DNA of 64,000 nucleotides from CAADGU01 sp964581605 (GCA_964581605.1 CAZOPF010000005.1:39608-103607); one strand, 5' to 3'; positions 24,479 to 33,278 are shown, numbered from the stretch's first letter. Notes: a model not told the origin generated them from the sequence alone. Translations and numbers: made by a program.

Positions 24479-25129
24479 TTAAGGCGGCGGGTCACGTAGG
24501 ACAGGATGGGTTTGCCAGTTGTAGCGGATGCTCAACATGCGAATAACAAAGTAGAGGAGGACAATGCTCCAGGCCGCTACCGATATGGGGACGCCTAACA
24601 GTTGCTCCAGAATAAGAAACAGGATGCAGACGAGAAGTAACGCCGACATCAGATATTGGCCGGGTTTGAGGACGATAGGGGTGTCGCCGACAAGCAGATC
24701 ACGCAACATGCCGCCACCCACACCATTGATCACACCCACCAGCACCACACCGGGCAGGGGAACACCCGCCTCCAGGGAAAGCTGCATCCCAATCACAGCA
24801 AATGCCGGTATACCGATGGCGTCAATGACGCTGATCAGCCGATCCACAATCACCATGTTCGTGATGCGCTGGCGAAAAAAGCTGACTACGACGGTGGCCA
24901 TGATGATTAAGGGGATGTAGACGGGGTTGGTGAGGACGGGCGGGGTGGCTTGCAGAAAGAGGCCATCGCGCAGCAGGCTGCCGCCGGTAGATGAGACCAG
25001 GGCGATGACCAAAACACCCATGATGTCATACCGTTTGTGCATACCGACGATGGCCCCACTGAGCGCCCACAGAAAGGTGGCCAGGTAGTCAAAGGGGATG
25101 GGGATACGGAATTCAGTCAGTGGAGGCAT
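24479..25129 (-). CDS. TRIC-like channel family protein (UPF0126)
   Basis: About 216 aa with six to seven membrane helices and the two internal glycine-rich repeats of the family: FLWALSGAIVGMHKRYDIMGVLVIALVSS with GGSLLRDG, then IDAIGIPAFAVIGMQL with GVGGGMLRDLLVGDTP. Bacterial members are trimeric cation channels or small-molecule (glycine) transporters. I start at the ATG at 25129 (MPPLTEFRIPIPFDYL); upstream residues back to 25255 do not look like the family. No ACGGCCGT copy lies in or near it. Confidence 0.85.
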   Translation of the reverse strand: MPPLTEFRIPIPFDYLATFLWALSGAIVGMHKRYDIMGVLVIALVSSTGGSLLRDGLFLQATPPVLTNPVYIPLIIMATVVVSFFRQRITNMVIVDRLISVIDAIGIPAFAVIGMQLSLEAGVPLPGVVLVGVINGVGGGMLRDLLVGDTPIVLKPGQYLMSALLLVCILFLILEQLLGVPISVAAWSIVLLYFVIRMLSIRYNWQTHPVLRDPPP

Positions 25130-25550
25130 ATAGTTGACAGGGTGACATAATGTCAGGTTATGCACGTTGCCAGGATAGATGGATGGGAGCATAACCCGGT
25201 TGGTTCCTTTGGGCAATATGGCAGATGTTAAACCAGCAATTCGAAATATGGTCATCCCACCTGGGGATGTAAGTACCAGTGGTCAACCAGCCCGTCTTTT
25301 GGTAAAGTCAATTTCCCCTCCCCAAAGAGACGGGCAGCATGTTCGCCATGCGGCTCGTCTTTCACACGGGGTGTAATCGTGCCTATGCAAATAGTTTAAG
25401 GTCAAAGTATCCACCTTATTTTCGCTGATTTGTGGTCTTGACAATGGGGTTCACTTTACCTGATGGCTTACTGGCTATCTAATTTTTACAGAAAGTAATT
25501 TACACTATCCAGTATGCAATCCTGTACTTAGAAATTCTTCTTGTAATCTG
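25130..25550. other. 421-bp divergent gap between the TRIC-like gene and recO
   Basis: The gap holds overlapping hairpin-forming segments. CCCGTCTTTTGG near 25293 can pair with CCAAAGAGACGGG near 25322, or AAGACGGGCAGCATG (25325 on) can pair imperfectly with CATGCGGCTCGTCTT. Mutually exclusive stems could be a leader for the minus-strand gene, but they match no riboswitch class I know. The recO side is AT-rich with no certain promoter. Confidence 0.35.
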
Positions 25551-26339
25551 ATGAGTAGAGAACGCACATTCCGCAGTGAGGCCATTGTATTAAAACGCTC
25601 TGATTTTGGCGAAGCCGACCGGCTGCTGACGCTTTTCAGCCGGGAGCGGGGCAAGATGAAAGCCATTGCCAAAGGGGCGCGTAAACCACAAAGCCGCAAA
25701 ACGGGCCATGTGGAACTGTTCATGCGCTCCAACTTTCTTTTTGCCCAGGGACATGACCTGGACATTATTACCCAGGCGGAAATGGTGGAAGCCTACCCTA
25801 CGCTGCGTGATGACCTGGTGCGGACGACATATGCTTCATATGCTGTTGAACTGCTGGATCGCTTTACAGTAGAGCATGATAAGCAGGTGGCTTTGTACCA
25901 GCTTTTGGCAGATGCCCTTGGCTGGTTTGCGGCCGATGAAGATATGCTGCTGTTGGCCCGTTTTTACGAGCTGCATTTGCTTTCACTTGCTGGTTTCCAG
26001 CCACAATTGTTTAGCTGTGTTGCTTGTGGCGAGACGATTACAGAACAGGATCAATTATTCAGCGTGGAGTTGGGCGGGGTGTTATGCCCGAACTGTCATC
26101 AGGCTGACCGGCGGGCGTTGGCGATCACGGCCGTTGCCCTCAAAGTGCTGCGTTTTTTGCAGACACGGCCGTATACTGCCATCAACCAACTCCATTTACG
26201 TCGCTCCGTTCACACCGAACTGGAACACATCATGTATAGTTACCTCACCCACATTCTGGAACGCAACCTGAAATCAGTTGACTTCCTCCACAGGCTGCGC
26301 CAGGAAGCTGCCCTCTTTGCCCCAGATAACACCACCTGA
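25551..26339 (+). CDS. recO: DNA repair protein RecO
   Basis: 262 aa. RecO anneals SSB-coated DNA and helps load RecA with RecR. The N-terminal OB fold starts RTFRSEAIVLKRSDFGEADRL, followed by FSRERGKMKAIAKGARKPQS. The zinc finger CVACGE and LCPNCH near residues 160-185 is intact. The C-terminal helical part contains RSVHTELEHIMYSYLTHILERNLKSVDFL. It is followed after about 100 bp by a sensor kinase gene on the same strand. Confidence 0.93.
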   Translation: MSRERTFRSEAIVLKRSDFGEADRLLTLFSRERGKMKAIAKGARKPQSRKTGHVELFMRSNFLFAQGHDLDIITQAEMVEAYPTLRDDLVRTTYASYAVELLDRFTVEHDKQVALYQLLADALGWFAADEDMLLLARFYELHLLSLAGFQPQLFSCVACGETITEQDQLFSVELGGVLCPNCHQADRRALAITAVALKVLRFLQTRPYTAINQLHLRRSVHTELEHIMYSYLTHILERNLKSVDFLHRLRQEAALFAPDNTT

Positions 26340-26439
26340 CCATAGGCCATATAGGTGATAGTTTTGCCTGACGGCCGTGCTAAGATAAAGTCATTGTTAA
26401 CTCAACAGGGCAACTCACAGAAATCAGTCAAACAGGCAT

Positions 26440-28233
26440 ATGAACTCAGCACAAATAGTGGTAGTAGCAGCCTTATGGGGCACGGCCGTTGTCGCATTGG
26501 GTATTGCTGCCTTTTCCTGGCGGCGGCGCAATATGGGAGAGTGGGCCGTCTCATTCGCCATCCTGGCCTTTGCCATCGCCTTCTGGTCATTCGCCTACAG
26601 CATAGAAGTCGCAGCGGCAACCCAGACAGCTAAACTATTTTGGGCCAAAGTTGAATATCTGGGCATTGTCACTGTGCCGGTGGCCTGGTTTGTTTTTGCC
26701 TCGCAATATACTAACCGCGCCAATTGGCTGACGCGCCGCTGGTTGCTGGTTTTGTGCCTCAGCCCCGCCCTCACGCTCTTGTTGGTCTTTACTAACGAAG
26801 CGCACGGTTTGATCTGGACGGAAGTGGGCCTGGATAGTTCTGGGCCAATACCCGTGCTGACCACCACGCATGGCCCTTGGTTCTGGGTTCATTCCCTTTA
26901 TTCTTACGTCCTGATCATCACGGGCGCCATTTTGCTGTTGCAAGCATTTGCCCGCTACCCGCGCACCTACCGGCGGCAAAACGCTACTCTGGTGGCCGGT
27001 GCGCTCCTACCGTTGGTAGCCAATATCATATTTCTGTCTGGTATTTTGCCGCTTCCTCATCTGGACTATACCACCTTTAGCTTTGCGGTGTGCTGTTTGT
27101 TGATGGCGAACGCCATCTTTCGTTACCGCCTGTTTGAACTGGTGCCTGTAGCGCGGCGCACGGCCGTAGACAATATGCGCGATGGTTTAATCGTATTAGA
27201 CCTACAGAATCGCGTGTTAGACATCAATCCGGCCGCCCTGGCCTTGTTTCGGCGGCAGGCCACCGAGATGGTGGGTTATCCTCTGCGCCAGTTTCTGCAA
27301 GCACAAGCCCACATTTTAGATAGCTTTCAGGATGTGACGGATATAGAAACGGAAATCGCGGTCAATTCACCAGGCCGGCCGCTCACCTTTGCCGTACAAA
27401 TTTCGCCTTTACATGACGGCCGCAACCATTTAAGCGGCCGTATGATCACCTTTCACGATGTGACCATCCGTAAAGAAGCCGAACTGGCATTGGCACGGGC
27501 CCGCGATGAAGCCTTGGAGGCCAGCCGTTTTAAGTCTGAACTTCTGGCGCGAGTCAGCCATGAACTGCGTACCCCCCTCAATGTAATTTTGGGGTACACG
27601 GAAATGCTGCAAGAAGGGATTTTTGGCCCCCTCACCCCGGCTCAATGGGAGCCAACACAAAAGATCATCAACAGCACAGGCTTTTTGACCCGGCAGGTGA
27701 ATGAACTGCTTGACCTGGCTCGCCTGGAAGTGGGGCAACTGCAAGTAACCGTGCAAGAAATGTCGGTGGCGGAAGTGGTGCAGGATGTCCACGAAAAAAT
27801 GGTGGTGTTAGCCGAAGCAAAAGGGGTACAATTGGTCAGCCAGGTACAAGATAATGTGCCTACCCGCCTGATGGGTGATCCGGATCGAATAGCCCAAATT
27901 CTGCTAAATCTGATTGGCAATGCCATTAAATTTAGCAACAGCGGGGTGGTGCGGCAAGAGGTGTGGATGGCAGACGGCCGTCTCCTGTTGCAGGTCTCAG
28001 ACCAGGGCATAGGCATACCACCAGAGATGCAAGAAGCAATTTTTGAGCCATTTAAACAGGTAGATGGCTCATTAACACGACAACGTTCCGGTATCGGTTT
28101 AGGATTGGCTATTGTGAAGCAGTTGACCGGGTTAATGGCAGGCAACATTACTCTGGAAAGCAAAGAGGGACAGGGCAGCACCTTTACTGTCTGCCTGCCA
28201 TTGATGCCGGTTGATGGGGAGGAAACGAAGTGA
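26440..28233 (+). CDS. Membrane sensor histidine kinase with 7TM N terminus and PAS
   Basis: 597 aa. Residues 1-225 contain seven hydrophobic helices of the 7TM histidine-kinase N-terminal type (KLFWAKVEYLGIVTVPVAWFVF is characteristic). A PAS-like domain (NMRDGLIVLDLQNRVLDINPAALALF) follows, then HisKA with the phospho-accepting His in ARVSHELRTPLNVILGY. The ATPase domain has the N box (LLNLIGNAIKF), G1 (VSDQGIGIPPE), F box and G2 (SGIGLGLAIVKQL). The stimulus is unknown. Its stop overlaps the start of a receiver gene by 4 bp, so the pair is translationally coupled. Confidence 0.92.
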   Translation: MNSAQIVVVAALWGTAVVALGIAAFSWRRRNMGEWAVSFAILAFAIAFWSFAYSIEVAAATQTAKLFWAKVEYLGIVTVPVAWFVFASQYTNRANWLTRRWLLVLCLSPALTLLLVFTNEAHGLIWTEVGLDSSGPIPVLTTTHGPWFWVHSLYSYVLIITGAILLLQAFARYPRTYRRQNATLVAGALLPLVANIIFLSGILPLPHLDYTTFSFAVCCLLMANAIFRYRLFELVPVARRTAVDNMRDGLIVLDLQNRVLDINPAALALFRRQATEMVGYPLRQFLQAQAHILDSFQDVTDIETEIAVNSPGRPLTFAVQISPLHDGRNHLSGRMITFHDVTIRKEAELALARARDEALEASRFKSELLARVSHELRTPLNVILGYTEMLQEGIFGPLTPAQWEPTQKIINSTGFLTRQVNELLDLARLEVGQLQVTVQEMSVAEVVQDVHEKMVVLAEAKGVQLVSQVQDNVPTRLMGDPDRIAQILLNLIGNAIKFSNSGVVRQEVWMADGRLLLQVSDQGIGIPPEMQEAIFEPFKQVDGSLTRQRSGIGLGLAIVKQLTGLMAGNITLESKEGQGSTFTVCLPLMPVDGEETK

Positions 28234-28607
28234 TGCAAGACAAAACCAATAACGAAAAGCCTCTGGCGCTGATCATCGAAGATGATCCTCAATTAGTGAC
28301 CATTTTTGCCACTGCCATGGAAGTGGCGGGGTATGAGGCGGTTACGGCCGTAGACGGCCGTGTGGCTCTTGACAAATTAGCTACCCTTCAACCGGATGTC
28401 ATCTTGCTAGATGTTCACCTGCCCCATATTTCCGGGAATGATCTGCTGCGCCAGATCCGTGCCGACGCCCGCTTGAAAGACACCAAAGTCATCCTGTCTA
28501 CGGCCGATTCGCGTATTGCCGCCCAGCTGCGTGAGCAGGCCAGCCTCGTCCTACTCAAACCCGCCAGCTTCAAAGAACTCGTCGAGCTCGCCACCGGCCT
28601 CAAATAA
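28230..28607 (+). CDS. Single-domain response regulator coupled to the kinase
   Basis: 125 aa receiver without output domain. The acidic pocket is IIEDDPQ, the phosphorylated Asp is in VILLDVHLPHISG, the Ser/Thr switch is LSTADSR and the Lys is in LLKPASF. It overlaps the kinase gene by 4 bp (ATGA), so it is the likely partner. With no DNA-binding domain it probably relays phosphate or binds a protein target. A bidirectional terminator hairpin follows. Confidence 0.9.
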   Translation: MMQDKTNNEKPLALIIEDDPQLVTIFATAMEVAGYEAVTAVDGRVALDKLATLQPDVILLDVHLPHISGNDLLRQIRADARLKDTKVILSTADSRIAAQLREQASLVLLKPASFKELVELATGLK

Positions 28608-28647
28608 TAATTTGAGCGTTCCTGCGCGCTCTTTGCGGATCAAAAAA

Positions 28648-28668
28648 ACCACCCTGAAAACGGGTGGT
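28648..28668. terminator. Bidirectional intrinsic terminator between receiver gene and tRNA-Gln
   Basis: ACCACCC and GGGTGGT form a 7-bp stem with the loop TGAAAAC. On the minus strand the stem is followed by seven T and ends the tRNA-Gln transcript. On the plus strand four T follow and it may end the kinase-receiver transcript. Confidence 0.8.
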
Positions 28669-28676
28669 TTTGCTGA

Positions 28677-28747
28677 CTGCGGGACCAGGATTCGAACCTG
28701 GACTAGACGGTTCAGAGCCGCCGGTTCTGCCGTTAAACTATCCCGCA
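28677..28747 (-). tRNA. tRNA-Gln (anticodon CTG)
   Basis: The 71-nt gene folds as a full cloverleaf. The acceptor TGCGGGA pairs with TCCCGCA, giving the U1-A72 pair typical of glutamine tRNAs, with discriminator G. The D arm is GTTTAACGGCAGAAC. The anticodon stem GGCGG/CCGTC has loop CTCTGAA, so the anticodon is CTG. The T arm contains GGTTCGAATCC. CCA is not encoded. Confidence 0.95.
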
Positions 28748-29044
28748 ACAGGTGGCTCTCCTCAACGAGCAAGCATTTTACCAGACTGCCCCCCCTCCGG
28801 CAAACCACCCCAATGCCCATTTACCAACAGCAATCCTCTTATAGAAACGAAATTTCCACTTGTTCGGGTCAGGCATCCGATTTCTCCAAGAAATCGGATG
28901 TCTGGGAACAGCCCCATTCATCGGCCAGATATAAAGAGCTGCTGTGCAGCTTTATTTTCGGTTAAACCAGATGAAAAGTGGTGCATCAGGCGTAAAGCGG
29001 TTGGGAATTGCTGATTTTGCCAGCTAGAGGTGGCAAGTTGCCGC
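28748..29044. other. Non-coding gap with a 12-bp inverted repeat
   Basis: Besides the tRNA promoter the gap contains a perfect 12-bp hairpin, CATCCGATTTCT (28874-28885) and AGAAATCGGATG (28889-28900), with a 3-base loop and no T-run. It looks like a REP-type element. No gene is evident. Confidence 0.6.
28775..28803 (-). promoter_or_regulatory. Promoter of tRNA-Gln
   Basis: On the minus strand TTGCCG (28803-28798) and TAAAAT (28780-28775) are 17 bp apart. Transcription would start about 20 bases upstream of the mature tRNA 5' end. Confidence 0.6.
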
Positions 29045-29839
29045 CTATTTCCATTGTGTAAGGATTGTTTCGCGCTGGAAAGATTTAATGGTGATGAAGC
29101 CCAAGATCACATCCAGCACCAGTACAATGACACCGATGAGGTAGATCATCTCCTGGCTGATCACAACCCAACCCACAGACTGCCCCACCAGGAGCAGGAT
29201 GATGGGCAGCACCACCAGGCCGGATAACTGTTCGGCCACACGGGGGTCAGTGACGCGAGCGGAGACCATGATGGCAATGCTCACGGCCGTGAACGCCATC
29301 AGCGGCCCCACCACAAAAATCGCCAACACCCAGATCGGCGCAAAAACATAGGCCAATGCCAGTTCCGTGCCCAACATGATGACTGCGCCGATGGCATACA
29401 CCATATAGGCCAGCCAGGTGGCGATGATGGCCGGAATGATGGCAGACAGCGCTTTGCCGGTGAGCAGCTCCAGGTCAGTAATGGGTGTGGCTAACAGGGG
29501 TTCCAGGCTGCGAGTCGCTTTTTCGCCGACAATGCTGTAAGCGGCAATGGTGACGGGAATCATCACTGGCAGGATCATGAAGAGTAGTGTGTAGAGGCTG
29601 AGGGTATAAACCATGATGCAGTCATTTTCCGAAAGGCCTGTGCAGAGGTCGCCAAAAAATTCCAGGTCTTCGGCAGACATGCTGCTGTTTGTACTGGCAG
29701 GATAACGGCTCATGCCCCAGATGGTTGCCAGGGGCAACGCGGTGAGGATGAGTGGCAGGAAAATGACCGAGAAGAGGACAAGCCGGTTTTTGAACACTTC
29801 GGCCCATTCTTTGCTGATAATCGTGCGAATCTTTTTCAT
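29045..29839 (-). CDS. ABC-2 type transporter permease
   Basis: About 264 aa. The N terminus MKKIRTIISKEWAEVFKNRLVLFSVIFLPLIL is a classic ABC-2 permease start (short cytoplasmic helix then TM1). An extracytoplasmic segment with CTGLSENDC follows, then five hydrophobic helices including FMILPVMIPVTIAAYSIVGEKATRSLEPLLATPI, the conserved coupling region. The start at 29839 is preferred over 29881, which lies in repeat DNA. It pairs with the ATPase gene immediately upstream, forming an exporter of unknown substrate, similar in style to NatAB-type systems. Confidence 0.9.
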   Translation of the reverse strand: MKKIRTIISKEWAEVFKNRLVLFSVIFLPLILTALPLATIWGMSRYPASTNSSMSAEDLEFFGDLCTGLSENDCIMVYTLSLYTLLFMILPVMIPVTIAAYSIVGEKATRSLEPLLATPITDLELLTGKALSAIIPAIIATWLAYMVYAIGAVIMLGTELALAYVFAPIWVLAIFVVGPLMAFTAVSIAIMVSARVTDPRVAEQLSGLVVLPIILLLVGQSVGWVVISQEMIYLIGVIVLVLDVILGFITIKSFQRETILTQWK

Positions 29840-29884
29840 CGTTTTTGAAGAGGCATTGGAGATTAGAGACTGAATCTCCAATCT

Positions 29885-30793
29885 CTAATCATCATTTACC
29901 AATCGCAAATAAATATCTTCCAACGAATGGCGCAGTTCGCCAACAAACTGGATGTTGGCCCCGGCGTTGACGAGCAGGCGGATAAGTTCGGGGTTATGGG
30001 TTTCAGGGTCGTCCAGGGCGACGACCAGTTTGTTTTCTACTGCTTCCAGCCGATTGAGGTAGGGCAGGTTTTGCAGGGTAGGCTGGTAGCTGGCGGCGGG
30101 TTCGGCCAGGTGGAAGACGACCTGACGGCCGTATAACTGCTGCCGTAACCCCTGGGGCGTATCAATCACCCGCAGTCGTTGGTTAAACACGGCAATACGG
30201 TCACACAGGCGGTCGGCTTCGTCCAGATTGTGCGTGGTTAGAAAGATGGTGCGCCCCTGTTCTTTCACTTCCAGGATGAAGTCGCGTATCAGCTTGGCCG
30301 CTTCCGGGTCTAATCCGGCCGTCGGTTCGTCCAGAAAGAGGACTTTAGGTTCGTGCAGCAGGGTACGGGCGATGGCTAACTTTTGTTTCATGCCCTTGCT
30401 GAACGTGCCCACCGCATCCCCCCGCCGTTCCCACAAACCGAGCAGCCGCAGATATTTTTCCACCTGGCCGGGCACATCGGTTACTTCGTATAGTTCCGCG
30501 TAGATGATCAGGTTTTTGTGGGCGGAGAGGCGATCATACATGCCGGGCGTTTCGGTAAGCAGCCCCACGTGGCGGCGGATGGATTGGCTCTCTTTGCCCA
30601 CCTCGTAGCCCATGATGGTGGCCCGCCCCTGCGTAGGCGCAATCAGGCAGGTGAGCATGCGCACCGTTGTGGTCTTGCCCGCGCCGTTTGGGCCCAAAAA
30701 ACCAAAAACTTCGCCTTCGCCAATGTGCAAAGTCAGCCGGTCTACGGCCGTATGCCCGTCAAAACTCTTGGTGAGATTTTCGGTGTCTATCAT
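29885..30793 (-). CDS. ABC transporter ATP-binding protein
   Basis: 302 aa. Walker A is FLGPNGAGKTTTVRML, the signature is FSKGMKQKLAIARTL, Walker B is VLFLDEPTAGLDPEA and the switch His is in FLTTHNLDEADRL. The C-terminal region beyond residue 220 is the extra domain found in CcmA/NatA-type exporters. It is the first gene of a two-gene operon with the ABC-2 permease, 45 bp apart. The gap contains a GATTAGAGA/TCTCTAATC inverted repeat that overlaps the ATPase stop codon. Confidence 0.93.
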   Translation of the reverse strand: MIDTENLTKSFDGHTAVDRLTLHIGEGEVFGFLGPNGAGKTTTVRMLTCLIAPTQGRATIMGYEVGKESQSIRRHVGLLTETPGMYDRLSAHKNLIIYAELYEVTDVPGQVEKYLRLLGLWERRGDAVGTFSKGMKQKLAIARTLLHEPKVLFLDEPTAGLDPEAAKLIRDFILEVKEQGRTIFLTTHNLDEADRLCDRIAVFNQRLRVIDTPQGLRQQLYGRQVVFHLAEPAASYQPTLQNLPYLNRLEAVENKLVVALDDPETHNPELIRLLVNAGANIQFVGELRHSLEDIYLRLVNDD

Positions 30794-30868
30794 TTCGTGT
30801 AATCCGTAATCTGTTGGCCGTAATCCGATAAGGGTTTACGGACTACGGTTCACGAGATTCTACTTTCC

Positions 30869-31558
30869 TCACGGCCGTCCTGCCAGCCAGCCGGGAAGTT
30901 GGCTGATGTGCGCCAATTCGGTGTAGCGGCTGCGGTCGGCATGGGGCACAATTTCATGCGCCCAGGTGGAGGTGTGGGGGATGTGTACGGCCGTGCCGCC
31001 AATTTCTACCACAGGCAAAATATCAGAGCGCACGGAATTACCCACCATCAAGAAGCGGCTGGGGGCGATGCCATATTTGTGCAGCAGCGCATCATACGTC
31101 TCCGCCATTTTTTCGCTGACTACTTCAATGTATTGAAAGCGGTCGGCAATGCCAGAGCGGGCAATTTTGGACTCCTGCTCAAACAGATCGCCCTTGGTGA
31201 TGATCATCAGCTGGTAATGGGGTTGCAGGGTGTCCAGTACGGCCGTGACCCCCTCAAACACCTGCACCGGATGGTCGCGCATCTCTTTGCTGAATTGCAG
31301 GATCACCTGAATGGTCTCGCCGGAGAGACGGCCGTTGGTCAGATGCACGGCCGTTTCCACCATCGAAAGGGCGAACGATTTGATGCCGTAGCCGTAATAA
31401 TGCAGGTTGGCAATTTCTGTCTGGTCGAGGGTCTGGCCGATGTAGTCGAGGTCGGCATACGGCCGTAACATCTCAATGAACTGGTCGCGCTTCAAAATGT
31501 AAAGATGCTCATTAGGCCACAAGGTGTCATCAGCGTCAAAAGCGATTACGTCAAACAT
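30869..31558 (-). CDS. HAD-superfamily hydrolase
   Basis: About 229 aa phosphatase-like HAD protein. Motif I is FDADDTLWPNE, with both Asp residues. Motif II is the Thr in MIITKGD, and motifs III/IV are LLHKYGIAPSRFLMVGNSVRSDILP. The start at 31558 (MFDVIAFDADD) matches the family; an earlier ATG adds seven residues. Its substrate is unknown. It lies alone, downstream of a 330-bp gap. Confidence 0.88.
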   Translation of the reverse strand: MFDVIAFDADDTLWPNEHLYILKRDQFIEMLRPYADLDYIGQTLDQTEIANLHYYGYGIKSFALSMVETAVHLTNGRLSGETIQVILQFSKEMRDHPVQVFEGVTAVLDTLQPHYQLMIITKGDLFEQESKIARSGIADRFQYIEVVSEKMAETYDALLHKYGIAPSRFLMVGNSVRSDILPVVEIGGTAVHIPHTSTWAHEIVPHADRSRYTELAHISQLPGWLAGRP

Positions 31559-31891
31559 AACAATAGCCCGTTCATCCATTTATAAAGGGTATTGTAGCGA
31601 TTACGGCCGTGTCTGGCATATTGCCTCAGCCCCAGGCGTTTGCCGAGCCCTTCAGGTCTTTTGCCTCCCACGGAAATACCTTGAGAGGTCGGCCGTTATC
31701 AGGCCTAAATTCTCTTGTGAACACCTCAGAGAGGGAAATCTTACATCCACCAGCTTGCGTGAGTGGCCAGTGGGGGGCCGGAACTCTGTCTGAAAGCAGA
31801 GAAAACCCAAAGCCTGAAAAATGCTTATAAAACGCGGCGACTCCCCACCTGTCCACTGCACGCTGTGTTGGGCGGCACTGAAATTGTAGAA
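31559..31891. other. 333-bp gap with no recognised feature
   Basis: The stretch between the HAD gene and the orphan acyltransferase gene has short open frames but none with a family match I can recognise. The last ACGGCCGT before the motif-free patch is near 31604. A small CTCTG/CAGAG hairpin occurs near 31781-31800. Confidence 0.4.
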
Positions 31892-32695
31892 TCAGGAATC
31901 TCTATCATTCATTAATTCCGAAACTTCCATTCCACTGGATAATAATTCGGCAAACCTGCGTGTGAAGCGTGCTGCTGGCGCGCCATCAACAATATCATGG
32001 TCAAAAGATATAGTCAGACAAAGAAATTCATGTTCCTGTACACTCTGGTGTATAAGGACAGGCTTTTTTGAAATCGAGCCAATGGCTACAGTGACGGTTG
32101 CATTCGTAAGGGGTACAAGCCACAGAGAACCAGTGCCAAACATGCCAACGGCTGTCACTCCGACGACGCCATAACGCATTTGCATACCAACACTTTTTGA
32201 CGCTAATCGAATAAAGATTTTTAGCAATGACACTGGTATAAAGCGTACCCATGCGGCATTGGTTGCGGCTCCTAAATGTTCAACCTTCATGTTCTGAGCT
32301 AATCTCAATTCGTCATTAATTTGGCGATAATTCTTTTTAGTGGCGTTTTGGATACCAACAGGTTCTGGGACACTTTCTCCATCAATTTCTCGTTCAAAAA
32401 GAACACTGATTGTGAGATCATCCAGAATTATTAGTCTGTTTCCTTTTCGAAAAGAATTGAATTGCGGGAACTCATTAATTGTGCGTGCAAGACAGGATAC
32501 AACGTAACCCGTTAGTGAAAGTTTCTCATTGGTTAGTTCGAGGTGCTCACTGATTAATTGTCTGGGTCGAGTGATGTCCACTTCTGTTATCAGATGGATT
32601 GTATCCTTTTCCTTGCTAACGGCTGCGGATGCCGTAACCATTTGACGGTTAAAACCAAAGGGTACGATGCGAAAACCTTTCTTTTCGTTCACCAC
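31892..32695 (-). CDS. Stand-alone 2-oxoacid dehydrogenase acyltransferase (E2) catalytic domain
   Basis: 267 aa. It matches only the catalytic core of dihydrolipoamide acyltransferases. TSASAAVSK-like and LTGYVVSCLARTINEFPQFN are the core helices, and SFDHDIVDGAPAARFTRRFAELL carries the catalytic DHxxxDG motif at the C terminus. No lipoyl or peripheral-subunit-binding domain precedes it, and no E1 or E3 gene is near, so it cannot form an ordinary dehydrogenase complex. The codon and base use is more AT-rich than its neighbours, and no ACGGCCGT copy lies inside. It may be acquired DNA with a free acyltransferase role. Confidence 0.85.
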   Translation of the reverse strand: MVNEKKGFRIVPFGFNRQMVTASAAVSKEKDTIHLITEVDITRPRQLISEHLELTNEKLSLTGYVVSCLARTINEFPQFNSFRKGNRLIILDDLTISVLFEREIDGESVPEPVGIQNATKKNYRQINDELRLAQNMKVEHLGAATNAAWVRFIPVSLLKIFIRLASKSVGMQMRYGVVGVTAVGMFGTGSLWLVPLTNATVTVAIGSISKKPVLIHQSVQEHEFLCLTISFDHDIVDGAPAARFTRRFAELLSSGMEVSELMNDRDS

Positions 32696-32939
32696 TTCCT
32701 CCAGATATCTTTTCCCTTTGACGAGACTTCTATCTACTGTACGCCGCCCAACTATTTATTACTCTGCACCGATTGTAGGGTATTCTCTGACAGGCATGAT
32801 ACCCTGCGACCGCCAGAGCGCAACCCTTTGTATTTGAGTGATTGCCCCGCCAGAACATGCACGGTAAACAACCACATAGTGGGAATTGCCCTGTAACCTA
32901 CAGAGGAAAACCCTGCAAGGGAACAGCCTCTTGTCAAAT

Positions 32940-33098
32940 CCTTTTGCCAATTTCTGACTTAAGCGTGCCGCGCTCTGCCAGGTTTATCAAAGATAGGTGG
33001 AGGTTATCGAATTCTACCAAATATATCAAGATCACTCTCTGATCCTTGTTCTGCACGAGTGTGAGAACCAAACAACCATAAATCGCGCGCCCCCTATT
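32940..33098 (-). pseudogene. Broken MNT-type nucleotidyltransferase (antitoxin-like) gene
   Basis: One minus-strand frame reads RDLWLFGSHTRAEQGSESDL and then stops. The next frame continues LVEFDNLHLSLINLAE. Joined at a single extra base near 33025, they give the GSxxR-x-GSxSDLDxLVEF pattern of minimal nucleotidyltransferases, the MNT partner of HEPN toxins. A stop codon truncates the 5' side and no HEPN gene is present. I judge it a degraded remnant in the motif-free patch. Confidence 0.65.
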
Positions 33099-33241
33099 AG
33101 CAGCGCAGTTCAGGCGAGGCCCCTTAGATGAGGAAGGTCAATTCATCTACTGTTTTCATGTGGAAAGCATCCATTGAAATAATGGTGGGAGAATGATGTT
33201 TGGGCATGGGAGAAGAGAAGGCGAGACGATTTCACGGCCGT

Positions 33242-33271
33242 TTGAACTAACACCCCCTCACAGGTTACAAT
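33242..33271 (+). promoter_or_regulatory. Promoter of the dehalogenase-like gene, leaderless geometry
   Basis: TTGAAC (33242-33247) and TACAAT (33266-33271) are 18 bp apart. The ATG at 33279 lies at the expected transcription start, so the mRNA may have almost no leader. No Shine-Dalgarno precedes the gene. Confidence 0.5.
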
Positions 33272-33278
33272 CTCTGCC

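Larger units (their letters stand above)
32696..33278. other. 583-bp gap holding a decayed nucleotidyltransferase gene
   Basis: Apart from the pseudogene described separately, the gap has no intact gene. It includes a promoter-like pair close to the dehalogenase start. ACGGCCGT reappears near 33234, marking the end of a 1.6-kb motif-free patch that starts near 31611. Confidence 0.5.

Noticed and set aside
25256..25400. A riboswitch upstream of the TRIC-like gene
   Set aside because: The hairpins are real, but I could not match the conserved cores of glycine, cobalamin, TPP or fluoride classes, so only the hairpins are described.
31626..31861. Small minus-strand open frames in the gap before the orphan E2
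   Set aside because: Two overlapping frames are equally open, neither has a ribosome-binding site or a recognisable pattern.
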